This document shows, piece by piece, positions 39,093-50,057 of a stretch of DNA of 64,000 nucleotides. Below the pieces are notes generated by a model. The model worked only from the letters and a program-made list of their open reading frames with translations. It ran no database searches and had not been told where the DNA came from. The position numbers and the translations under genes are program-made. This DNA is from Chytridium lagenaria (taxonomy: Eukaryota; Chytridiomycota; Chytridiomycetes; Chytridiales; Chytridiaceae), in the NCBI GenBank assembly GCA_025449115.1, contig JAHLKC010000149.1:32604-96603 (forward strand). The letters are read 5' to 3'. The first letter of the stretch is position 1, and each line of letters starts with the position of its first letter.

Positions 39093-40182
39093 ATGCAGAG
39101 ACACAGGCGTGTATGCAGTTTGGAAGGGAGATTTTGGTGGGGGATATGGTCATCGCTAGCGTGTAGGGTGGGAAACGGGTATGACTTTTTAGACGTACAA
39201 ACGGACGGACGGTGGGGTTCAGACTCTGGGCTCACGTTTTTTTCATTCTTTCGCCTTTTCTTGTTTATACCCTTCTCCACCTTACTCTTTATGATACTTT
39301 CCTCTTAACTATTTTCCACCTTGTCTCTGTACACGTCACTTTCTTTATACCTTTTTTTATAGTTTAGTTGAGAAAGTCTGGAATTGGGGGTTTCCTGCGA
39401 ATGACCAAGGCCTCAGTCCTTATTGTGGTGCCGGGAGAGGACCGATTGGAAGCAGAAATAAAAAAAATAACGAAAAGCGAAATGTTTTTAACATGGTTTT
39501 GGTTTGGAGTGTTGTCGCGTGAGGACACTGAAAGAAACCCAGGCATCCAAAAAGCAGCGCCTGCTACTTCTGATTCATCAAGGATTTGCCCTATTCGTGA
39601 ACTCAAAGAGACCGAGAATACGGAACCTTTCACAGATCCATAACAGAACCCAGGAGAACGAATGGAAACCGACACGACGGAAAGCATCGTCCTTCATTCT
39701 TTAAAACCGCCACTTCTCCAACCATTCCCAGACGTTCCTTATCATTCGACTCCCTCTCGTTAGAAGATGGGGGTAAGATTTAGTGTGAGAGACGAGGATT
39801 CGAAGGATTTGGAAGACAGGCCAATGAGGTGACCACCCATATGTCATAGTGCATAGATGCACGGGTCGTCATCGCGCTTCAACCATCAAAGAGGAAATAT
39901 TGAATCTTAACCTTTTTTGTAATAATATTTTCTATAAATAATATAAAATAGCAACAGACTCACTCTCGCCGTCCTTCAAAAAACCCCTCTTTGAAAAAAA
40001 CGATGAACTAAACGGAAAAACAAAAAACATACAAATTTATCGTATAAAAAAAAACAAAAAAGGAAACAGAGATCTGACTCTGAGAGAGGTATATCAAAAT
40101 AAAAACAAAAAAACACTGAAAAACAACCATCAAATACAGAAAAAACAAGAGGTACGCGTTTACAGACAAAAAAGTAGCTCAT
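39093..40182. other. convergent 3' region, nothing recognised
   Basis: About 1.1 kb between the RPL10A stop and the serpin-gene stop. A/T-rich tracts lie at 39930-40130. Short frames at 39364-39687 look random. Confidence 0.4.
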
Positions 40183-43100
40183 TTAAACAATAACCATCGC
40201 AACGATATCCCCAACCTCCTCCTCCACAACCGCCAACAAAATCCCACCCCCAACCCTCCCTCTCAAATCCACACATCCACCCCCTTCCTCCTCCTCTTCC
40301 CCCTCCTCAACCTTCGTCTCACCCCCTCCTCCCCACATCCCCCACCACCGGCCCCGCTTTCACCCCCTCCTCATCAATTCTCACCCAAACTCCCCATCGC
40401 CCTCCCCACCCTCCCCCATAAAACGGGTGCACCACATCCTTGATCGACATGGTCGCCGTCACATCGGATGGAACGCTCAACATACCCCCAAAATCAGCAT
40501 CCCCCAATGTAAACCGCCGACGGCATGCCAAGAGATGCGAGTGCGCGGGAGAGAGAGGATGGATGCGGGAGGAGGAGTGGGTGGGGACGTGATGTTGAGC
40601 GTTGGGAGGATAAGTGTCACGGAGGGTATTGGGGTGACAAGTGAATTGTTGATGGGGTTGTGCTAGATGAATATCGTGATGCCACAACAGTTGAAATAAC
40701 AGTAGGTAAATGCGCTAAAAGGTTATCCTTCCCTCTCACCACCTTCTGATACCCCTCCTCCTTTACATTCCCATCCCCCAACCCCGTAATAACAACAAGC
40801 GACAACCTTCCCCTCTCATCCCCTTTCCCTCCCTCATCTACCCCCTCCCCATCCTCAACCCTTCCCATCTCTCCTTTCCGCATCTTCCCTCCTCTCCCGT
40901 CCTCCCCATCCCTCCTCCTCTTCCCTCCATCTTTCCCAGCCCCCCTCGGAAGTCCCGCAAGCCCAACCCTAAACGCTCTACACCCCTCCCCACCTTCCCC
41001 GCCAACAACCCAGCCCTCAATCCCATCCACCGCAACGCCCCCCCTCCGTCTCCTCACCCGTCCCCCCACCCGGCACTCAAAAAAGCCGTCGAAAAAATCG
41101 CCATCCTCTCTTTAAACCCCCCACTCATCCCCGTCTTCACCTCCCCCCCAACCTCCCCCCCATAAAGCTTCCCACCAACCCACCTCATCAACCCAGCAAC
41201 AACCTCCCCCTCATCCCCACCCCCAACATAAAACACCTTCCCCCCAAACACCGTCCCAACAAGATTCTGATACCCCGCCATCACAGGTAACCCTCCATCC
41301 ACCGCCACCGCATTCGCAATCCTCAACGTCGCGCTCCCCGTCGTCGGCGTCCCGCTAAACCGTGGTATACATCCCTGCATCTCAGACACCATCGCCTCCC
41401 AGCATAAATGGACCGCATCACCACCCGTGACAGTGGTAGGGGATGGAGGGGGCGTGACTTGGAGGACGCGAACCATTTCAGTAAACGTTTTCCCGCGTGC
41501 GCCTATTGCGGCGAGACCGAGGGAGCACCAGAGGGAAACGGGGAAGAGGACGTGGATTGGGGAGGGGGTGGGCGTTGTTGTTGCGATAAGAGCGCGCATG
41601 AGCTTGACGGCGAATCGGGTGGAAGGGGGGAGGGTTGAACGAGGAACGAGTTGAGGTGGTGGGGGTGGCGGTAAACGTTGTTGTTGTTGTTGCTGTTGTT
41701 GTTGTTGCTGGAGTTGATGCTGTTGTAATGCGGGGTTCTGGGAGTATCGGTTTGATGGGACTCCGCGGTTCATGGCGTTAATATTATGCTGCTGCTGCTG
41801 CTGCTGCTGTTGTTGTTGCTGTTGTTGTTGTTGCTGCTGCTGTTGTTGTTGTTGAATATAACGAGCTTGAGGGGTACAAGATGTTGAGGATATGAGGCCG
41901 GAGGGCCGCCATTCTTCCATGATCCACCGGCAGCTGCTGGAAAGAGAGGCTGAACCTCGTGAGGTGTAGAAGCAGGCGCCTCATCTTCCGATACCACCAC
42001 AAACTCATCCATGAGCGGGTCCACTCCTCCATTAGCATCACCACCTCCATCCATACCCACGCCATGACTTGTCAACCCACCCGCAGAGTACCCCGTGTCA
42101 ACCCCATACATTTGCTGCTGTTGTATTGTATGCTGGAGAAGTTGCTGTTGCTGCTGCTGCTGAGCATGTGAATATCCGGGAGGAGCATCGATGTCATGGT
42201 TGGGAACCCTCCACTCATTGATCGCGCCATCGCTGTCGCCCCAGGACCTGACGAAGGTGTTGACTCCATTGACGCTAAAAACGAATCCCATGGCGCTGGT
42301 TCGTCCTGCTTCGATTGAGACGACGATGACGGCCATGTGGCGTTACGAAACTGAGACGAGGGGTTCGAAGACGGAGCGTAGGTTTTCATAAATGATGGAG
42401 GTTGTTGCTGTTGCGCTGGTGTTGCCGGATCTGGGGTCATGGAGCTTGCGCTCCGTATAGAACGCCTGCTCCTGCTAGATTACTGACTTGTTGTGGCATC
42501 ACCATGTTGCCGGGTGTTCCTCCTCCCATGGTGTTTGTTGAAATCGTCATGCCTGGTGCTCGTCCTGATCCTCCTATGGCATTCTGCGGTGAACCGGCAG
42601 CAGGTTGCTGCTGTCCATGGAATATTCCTTGCTGCATGCCAACACCGACACCGGGTCCAATAGCTGGTGATGGTTGCATCAACGTGGACGGATGCGGTGA
42701 TACAGAAGACGCCGATGCGGAAGATGCAGTCGCCGGGTAAAATAGGATAGGTAATGCCGGATTAACGAGTCTCACTTGTGTGGGTCTATCGAGAACAATG
42801 AATGTGTGCGCGGGGTCATGAATGTTTCTTGCGTTTGGAAAACAGGCTGAACAGAGATCGTATTCGGGACAGTTTCCACATGAGAATCGGTAACCTACAA
42901 CTGGGTGGTGATGGCACGAGTCGCAGGAAACGTCCTCGTGGACAGAGAGGCCGGGAGTTTGGTCGTTAGTGGGGATTGGCGTTAACGAAGAGTGCTGAGG
43001 GAGGTTAGGGGGAGAGAAAGACTGTTGGTGTAGCTGCTGCTGCTGCTGCTGGTGCTGATAACCTCCAACAGCGATTACTGATGTAGGCCGGGGGCCACGG

Positions 43101-43327
43101 GAAGATGACGAGGATGCTGATAGTGCTGCGGACCCAACTCCACCAACTCCACCACCAGGACCACCTGCACCACCTGCAGCTGACGAAGGTAACTGCTGCT
43201 GCTGCTGCTGCATATCCTCTGTTGTGCATAAGAGTAGCTTTGTGGTTAACACATGTGCATTGGGGTAGGATGAATGCTCATGCGCGAGAGCTCACCTTTT
43301 TGTCTGTTTGATGGTTTCGTCCAAGTC
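40183..43327 (-). CDS. ZZ-type zinc finger, poly-Gln linker and C-terminal serpin domain
   Basis: In order on the minus strand: Gln-rich start (exon from 43218; a small upstream exon at about 43327-43296), then a ZZ finger (about 42960-42790) with CDSCHHHPVVGYRFSCGNCP, YDLCSACF and the closing His pair. A long Gly/Ser/Gln region contains DEFVVVSEDEAP, which could be an LC3/Atg8-interacting motif. Poly-Gln from CAA/CAG runs (41690-41860) leads into a serpin: STRFAVKLMRAL, VSLWCSLGLAAIGARGKTFT, LRIANAVAVDGGLPVMAGYQ, RMAIFSTAFLSAGW, RLSLVVITGLGDGN, SVTLILPTLNI, GDADFGGMLSVP, SIKDVVHPFY, hinge VRIDEEGVKAGPVV, and end GDIVAMVIV. No stop codon separates ZZ and serpin parts once one-base shifts (near 42437, 42100, 41890, 41040 and 40500) are allowed. 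Two separate genes remain possible. The true start is not resolved. Confidence 0.65.
41682..41872. repeat. CAA/CAG trinucleotide runs encoding poly-Gln
   Basis: Two blocks of GTT/GCT triplets on the plus strand (about 41682-41720 and 41788-41853) read as Gln runs in the serpin-gene frame. Shorter CAG runs lie at 42112-42160, 43030-43050 and 43194-43212. Such runs are length-variable by slippage, so copy number here may not be exact. Confidence 0.7.
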
Positions 43328-43668
43328 CTAAAAAAAAGCCCAACAACAATTTTTGGTTTAAAAAACTTGATGTTGTTGAGATGGCGCTTATTGACCGCAT
43401 CGCTGTGATGCGCATCAAGGAGCCATCACTCACCTTGAAGGACGTTGAAAAGGCCATCATCATAATCATCGTCATCGGATCATTATCCGAATTTACTGCA
43501 GTCTCACAAGGACGACCTTCAAGCAAGCAAACGTACCCAAGGACCACTATTCTTTGCTTTCACGAGGCATCATGCCTTGTGCACATCAATTGAGACAGAT
43601 GAACAGAGAGTATGGGAGAGAAAAAAAAGGGATTTGCAAGAATAATAAGAATTTACGTCAAAAATACA

Positions 43669-44925
43669 TCAGTGATCTATTAAACCCTTCTCCACCGCAT
43701 TCTTCCTCTTCTGACTCGCCGCTTCCCACTCCACCTTCACCTTTTTATACAACAACATCGCCACCCTCGCATCCTCCACCGACGAATGCTCTCCCGCCTG
43801 GATATCCACATCCAACAACTTTTTCGCAAGCACCCTCAAAGACGGATTCCGTCCCTTCGCCATCTCCCTAAATGGTTTAAACAAACTCGTGTCCCTCACC
43901 AAATGCCTCGGATGTGACAGCAGCAGTGCATCAAAATCATTCTTGAGCGCGTGTCCCACCAATATCTTGTTGGTCACTAACTCTGCGACGCGTTTTTGGA
44001 CATCGTGGAACGTTTTCGCGTCTGGGTTTGTGGAGGGGTTGATGAGAGATGGCGTTATCCCTGATACACGGGTGCGGTAGTCGGTGACGGGTTCGGTTGG
44101 GATAACGTAGTCATCGAGGATGACGTGACCGTGGAAATTGACAAGGGATATACGAGCCAGGATAGAACGAGTACCGTTTGATCCAACGCCAACCATTTCG
44201 CAATCCATTGCAATGTATTTACCGAGTCTATTTTTGAAATATGGTTAGCAACATTAATTAGGGGAAGAGGTTTTTTACTTTTGTTCGGCCATGGTTGCGT
44301 CTTCGGGTTTGGCGCGACGGCGTTTCGGCGCGTCCACACGGGATTTCGAAGATTTGGGGAGTTCATCGTCAGACCAAGGAGTTGAAGTTGGAGTGTCGGT
44401 TTCAAGGATTTGCTGTAAAATCGCCAGGTCTCTTTTTCGGATCAATTGGTTCTCAAGGCGGTCAGGGTCGTCCTCTACGTCCTTCTCTTCAGGGACTGCT
44501 GAGATTTCGTCATTGTCCGATGCCTCCGTTTCAACCTTTTCTTGAGGCGGTGGAGGTGTCGGGGCTGGTTTGGGATGTGGTTTGGCTTTGGTGGCACCGA
44601 GGAAAGAGGAGATGGCGAGATCTTCGTCGTCTTCGTCTTCTTCCTCCGAATCCGCATCGTCTCCCTCATCCTGTTCTTCCACTTTTGCAATCTTCCGTGC
44701 CTTCTTGTTTTGATGTACAACCTTTGTCGTTGTTACTGTTGATGACGACGCACTCCGTTTCCTCTTTGTTCCTGATACAACCGTCTCTGCTGAAGCATTG
44801 CTCTTCTTTTTGATGGGAGCTACACCGTTCGTGATCTTTTTCTTCATCGACGATGGGGATGGAGATGTAGTCTGCTTCAGCTTTTGCTGCTGCTTGCTCT
44901 TGAATTTGAGCCAGTTCTGGGACAT
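43669..44925 (-). CDS. REX4: RNA exonuclease 4 (Rex4/REXO4), DEDDh 3'-5' exonuclease
   Basis: Two exons, 44925-44279 and 44227-43669, giving 401 residues with no frame break. The N-terminal 215 residues are Lys/Ser-rich then acidic and probably disordered with nuclear localisation signals (GTKRKRS, NKKARKI). The splice joins at [19 protein letters not shown], placing the first catalytic Asp and Glu in MDCEMVG. The rest of the DEDDh core follows: [58 protein letters not shown] and [18 protein letters not shown], with the last His and Asp. Yeast Rex4 takes part in pre-rRNA (ITS1) processing. It lies parallel to the serpin gene, separated by about 340 bases. Confidence 0.92.
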
Positions 44926-46412
44926 GGTTGACGGAGGCGATGAAGGGGGTTGGATCGTTTCGTTGTCGTTGTCGTTGTGGTTGGAGTTGGGATGGTTTAA
45001 TGCAATGGATGTTGCCTTTTTTCTTCACTTTGAAATTGTCAAGTTTATATCTGCAGTCAATGACAAGGCGTAGGTATCCATGGATGAAGGATTAGGGGAC
45101 CGAGAGAGGAACTCAACATCTCGGCAATCGGTATCCGTGAACTGGGTTATAAAGCGGGAGCATCGCGCTGTGGCCCTTGATGTAGATGCGTCCAGACTGA
45201 TTGGAGGATTGGTGCCTACAGACGTTGGAATCTTGAGGATAACCAAGAGGAACGGGTCAGGGAATATGTATGAGTGGTAGGTAAGAAGACCAGAGCCACC
45301 TTCGGATACTCGCAAGTTTCACAAGAGAGGCAAGTGCAGGGAAACGTGACAAAGGAATCTCCACTGTACACTCGACCTCTCTCGTAAAGGGAAAACAAAA
45401 GACCTGGAAAACTACATATGAAGAAACCTAAATTGGAGGGAGTGGGAAGAAAGAAAGCTTGGGAACAGATGGTAAAAAGTGGTTGTTGCAGGGGCATGTC
45501 ACGGAACAGTGGTAACTCCATTTTGCTACCGCACCAAATCTATGTGTATCGAAGATAGAAAAGGAACTCTAACTCTCTCCAAAACTACAGAACGTAGTTA
45601 TAGGTTTTATACAACGTGTAATGTTGCTTTCTTTTTGAGGTATAGGAACGCATGTTTAAATACTGTTTCATCAAAGTATGCGCAAGAATGCGCCAGTTGC
45701 AGTCGATATCCCTCACTCTTTTCGTTTTTATTTTAACTGCGGCTTTCAAGATAAACGTGATTGTACTTGGCCAAAAAACATAAAATAAAACGCACAAAAG
45801 TCGACAAAAGTATCCACCATCCTCCAATACACATCCTGCATCATCGAAAGCTCTGCAATAGCACTCCTCTCATTCCAATCCTTCCCATTCAATTATGACT
45901 CGAAAGCGTTTTCAAACGCACCACCACCGTGTAATTGCACTTCGAGCTCTGCGACGGGAATTACATTGACGGATTTTATTAAGGTAGGAGACATCGATTC
46001 TTTTGGTGATGGAACAGCACAGCATGGCCCACTGGCGGCTGATGGTAAATTGATGACTCCTCTAAAGTGCTGATGATCCGGGAGCCGTTAATCTCTCCTT
46101 GCGTTTACGCGTATATTTGAACGGGAAGTGGTGATATTTTCCTATTTTTCATGGAAAGAAGGCCTCGATGTATGAAAAAGGGGACAAGGAAAATATCAAT
46201 GTGCTCCATTATTTATGATGTTTTTTTTCTATACACGCGATAGCAACCAAGGACGTATTCTACAACCCAATATACCTTTAAAAAGCACGCCCACACCCCA
46301 ACCACCGAACCAAAAAACCCATCAACTCACTTTATACAATCAAAACACCATCATCCTTCCCCGCGAGATATTCTCAAGCCACCCGCCAACCTTGCGCGCT
46401 TGAATAACCCGT
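44926..46412. other. long intergenic region, nothing recognised
   Basis: About 1.5 kb with only short, unconvincing frames. A/T-rich tracts lie near 46220-46230. A TATA-like 'tatataccttt' is near 46268. Could hold an unrecognised gene with short exons, but no protein-like run stood out. Confidence 0.35.
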
Positions 46413-48651
46413 TCACCGCAGGAATGACTTAGTCTTGGCCCATTTGAGGATCATCTCAACGTCAACAGGCGTCGGGATAGGGTTTCTGAGGGTGTCTCCT
46501 CAATCACCGTAGGTGTTTCAATGGGGTTTCGACGGGAGTCTCCAGGGGTGTTTCAATGGGAGTTTTCAATGGGAGTTTCAATGGGCGTTTCAATCGGCGT
46601 CTCCACGGGGGTCTCCACGGGGGTCTCAATCGGCCGTCTCAATCGGCGTCTCAATCGGTGTCTCCACAGGCGTTTTCAATAGGCGTCTCGATTGGAGTCT
46701 CAACTGGAGTCTCAAAGGGTGTCTCGATAGGCGACTCAAAAGGAGTCTCAACGGGAGTCCTCATCAGAAGGGGTTTCGATGGGAGTCTCTACAGGAGTCT
46801 CATCAGAAGGGGTCTCAACGGGAGCCTCTCCCTCAGAGGGTGTTTCAATAGGTAATTCTCCATCAGTTGGAGACTCAACGGGTGGCTCTCCGTCAGTAGG
46901 CGTCTCGATTGGGAATTCTCCGTCCGTAGGCGTCTCGATGGGGAATTCTCCATCAGTGGGACTGGGGAAACTCTCCATCAGTAGGCGTCTCGACGGGGAA
47001 TTCTCCGTCAGTGGGACTGGGAAACTCTCCATCAGTAGGGCGTCTCGATAGGGACTTCTCCATCAGTGGGCGACTCAATGGGAGATTCTCCATCAGTAGG
47101 GGTTTCAACAGGGAATTCCCCATCAGTGGGACTGGGAAACTCTCCATCAGTAGGCGTCCTCGATAGGACTTCTCCATCAGTGGGCGACTCAATGGGAGAC
47201 TCTCCATCAGTAGGGGTTTCAACAGGGAATTCTCCATCAGTGGGACTGGGAAACTCTCCGTCAGTAGGTGTCTCGATAGGGACTTCTCCATCAGTGGGCG
47301 ACTCAATGGGAGATTCTCCATCAGTAGGGGTTTCAACAGGGAATTCTCCATCAGTGGGACTGGGAAACTCTCCGTCAGTAGGCGTCTCGATGGGGGATTC
47401 TCCGTCAGTGGGACTGGGAAACTCTCCATCAGTAGGCGTCTCGATGGGAGGTTCACCATCAGTTGGTGTCTCAATGGGAAACTCTCCATCAGTAGGCGTC
47501 TCGATGGGGATTCTCCATCAGTGGGACTGGGAAACTCTCCGTCAGTAGGCGTCTCGATGGGGGATTCTCCGTCAGTGGGACTGGGAAACTCTCCATCAGT
47601 AGGCGTCTCGGATGGGAGGTTCACCATCAGTATGGGTTGTCTGCAAGGGAAACTCTCCGTCAGTAGGCGTCTCGATGGGGGATTCTCCGTCAGTGGGATG
47701 GGGAAACTCTCATCAGGGTCTCGAGGGAGGTTCACCATCAGTTGGTGTCTCAATGGGAAACTCTCCATCAGTAGGCGTCTCGATGGGGGATTCTCCATCA
47801 GTGGGACTGGGAAACTCTCCGTCAGTAGGCGTCTCGATGGAGGTTCACCATCAGTAGGTGTCTCAATGGGAAAACTCTCCATCAGTAGGCGTCTCGATGG
47901 GGAATTCACCATCCGTGGGCGACTCAATCGGAGACTCTCCATCAGTAGGGGTTTCAACAGGGACTTCTGCGTCAGTTGGCGTCTCAACGGGAGGTTCCCC
48001 ATCAGTAGGTGTCTCAATAGGAACCTCCCCTTCCGTGGGCGTCTCAGCAGGAGGCTCTCCGTCAGTGGGCGTCTCGATCGGGGTCTCTCCTTCAGCCGGG
48101 GTCTCAAGGGAGTTTCTCCTTCTATGGGAGTCTCGATGGGAGTTTCGATGGGGATGTCGATAGGGGTGTCCACGGGAGTTCAAATGGCGTCTCAATGGGT
48201 GTGTCAAAGGGCGTTTCCACAGGAGTCTCCACGGGGGTGTCAATCGGAGTCTCAACAGGGCTCTCAAAGGGGGTCTCAATAGGCGTCTCAACAGGGCTCT
48301 CAAAGGGAGTCTCAATAGGCGTCTCAATAGGCGTCTCAATAGGTGATTGCTCTCCACAAAACACCCTCGCTAGCCACAGTGACAGTAGGGTCACGACAAG
48401 CCGCGATGGAAAGAAGACAAGCGTTTACGTAACTCACGCCATTGCTTCCACAGACAGGGTTGACGTCTTGCGTGCACATGATCTCAGAGCAGACGTCGTC
48501 ACGTTTCTCCACGGGAAGAGCGTGAGTCCATGACGCGAGGATGGGCAAGGCTTTGGATGGTGCAGTCAGTATGAAGTTGTCAACATGGTGGAATTGCTTT
48601 ACCTCCCAATGCGAGTCTTTGCAGGCTGAGACGGTCGAATGTGGGTCTCAT
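46413..48651 (-). CDS. secreted Kazal-type protease inhibitor with long Thr/Pro/Glu repeat tail
   Basis: Exon 1 (48651-48603) and exon 2 (from 48550) join to give MRPTFDRLSLQRLALGALPI and LASWTHALP, a plausible signal peptide, then VEKR, a Kex2-type site. One Kazal domain follows: DDVCSEIMCTQDVNPVCGSN, GVSYVNACLLSIAACRD, ending EGVCG. Spacing C-x4-C-x7-C-x10-C-x6-C-x12-C and the PVCGSNGxxY core fit Kazal. By analogy with avian ovomucoid domains the P2-P1 pair is Thr-Gln. The last Cys requires removing one T from the run near 48355-48358. The tail is more than 600 residues of ETPIETP-, TDGEFP- and TDGESP-type repeats, broken by many single-base errors, and ends PIPTPVDVEMILKWAKTKSF and LR at a stop near 46413. 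Probably a cell-wall-anchored or extended extracellular inhibitor. Confidence 0.7.
46500..48350 (-). repeat. coding minisatellite (30-bp family) of the Kazal gene
   Basis: Tandem units of about 30 bp, with 'tctccatcagtaggcgtctc' as the commonest plus-strand core, encode ten-residue repeats such as IETPTDGEFP on the minus strand. Higher-order mixing with SPTDGE units is visible at 46960-47860. The flanks (46510-46750 and 48120-48350) use a shorter ETPIETPFESP form. Copy number in a draft assembly is unreliable. Confidence 0.85.
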
Positions 48652-50057
48652 GCCGTCGTTTACTGAAGAATCGATAACGATGAGATGGGAGGGAGAGTTT
48701 TCTGAATGTGCTTTGTGGGGAATGTGGTTTGTGTGAATCATAGAGGGATTGACGATATCACGCTGAGTTGATGATGAGCGTTTGGGGCAATCCTGATGAA
48801 ACTGTAAAAGTGGCGATCTCCAAGCCTACTATAGTAGCTTTCGCACTATGGGTGCTTTAAGGCGCGCACCTAAAGAATGGATGGATCATGGAGAGTTTGC
48901 TTGGAAAGACCCCATTGCGAAGGTGCATGAGTTCGGGGAAATGCTTCCTTTGTCGAGAGGAAACTCATCAGATCAAGCTGATGCGGGAATGTCTTTAAGT
49001 TGAATGATAGCCAGCACGTCATCATCGCCAACACACACCCATGAGCCATACTGACACCATGGGCCTAAACCTCATGATAATCTGAACAGTGGACTTTAGC
49101 TACGAAGTAAGCTACATGCGCTCGGCAAACATCATTCATTTTGGACTATCGGAGCACGAAAAAGTAGGAAGACATCTAATTAGAGTAGTTATAGTTCGAT
49201 TGCCTTTTCGTAGGAGGAAGAAGGTCAAAACAATTGTATTCCCCCTCCTCGAAGAAGGCATTCTACGCATTTAAGGACTATGAAGGATTACACCCGGAAG
49301 TGTACAGCTTTTTGCATCCATAAATGCTCCTTTCAATTTTGTTCCGCCATCAGCGTGTATCGCAGAACTCGCGCTATACTCCATTTTTCTTCCCGGCTTT
49401 AGTATCTACTGTCTTATAGAATCAGAGCTTTCACCCTTTCTTGAAACTTCCGTGTACTCAACGCCGTCGCCGATGACTTACGTTGTAGTGCAGGCGATTA
49501 TACATGTGCATGAAAGGCCATTATTTACCCATCAAAAAATATTGTTATTGTAGATGAACAATGTTTTACATTTAATTAAAAGCGTTTTATTATCCCTCAC
49601 AGTCTTTTAAAAACTCGTGCCCTTTAATACCAAACTCTCTACATGTGCCAGGATCAGTTATTTTTTAAAAAGCTGCACTCGAACTTTGTGATTTAGTCTT
49701 GAAGTTAACTTCCGCAAAGACGATGAGGATTCATGTTAGAAAACTATGAAATAGTGGATTTGAAAGGGAATTATGTAGATCAAGGTGCCGAGCAACTTAA
49801 TTGGCGCCTGGCAGGCGTAAAGAGCTGAGTCAAAGAAAGTCATTCCCGAATCCCTGTGCCTTTTCTTTTTTAAATTCTTCGGGAGTCAAGGCGGTCTACA
49901 TATTAAAATGAGATCGCCGGGAATACCATCACGGATGCAGAGGGGTCTCACGAGGGGTCTACGGTAAATCCGTACATCTCCTCAAACTTTACTGAATCGT
50001 CAACTTAAAATTCCCTTAAACTTCCACGGGAACAAGAGTCACTTCCCAGCTCCAAGC
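48652..50057. other. intergenic region between Kazal and subtilase genes
   Basis: About 1.4 kb, with divergent promoters expected at both ends. Frames are short and AT-rich; nothing recognised. The last 40 bases before 50058 are a C/A-rich leader. Confidence 0.4.

Noticed and set aside
41682..41872. Poly-Asn or poly-Ser protein in the alternative frame of the CAA/CAG runs
   Set aside because: Only the Gln frame continues into the serpin domain. The others are out-of-frame shadows of the repeat.
46500..48350. Regular short repeats that could suggest a CRISPR array, and long plus-strand frames rich in SPSVG
   Set aside because: Units are contiguous and in one coding frame with no unique spacers. 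The plus-strand frames are the antisense of the Thr/Pro/Glu repeat, and only the minus strand joins a signal peptide and Kazal domain.
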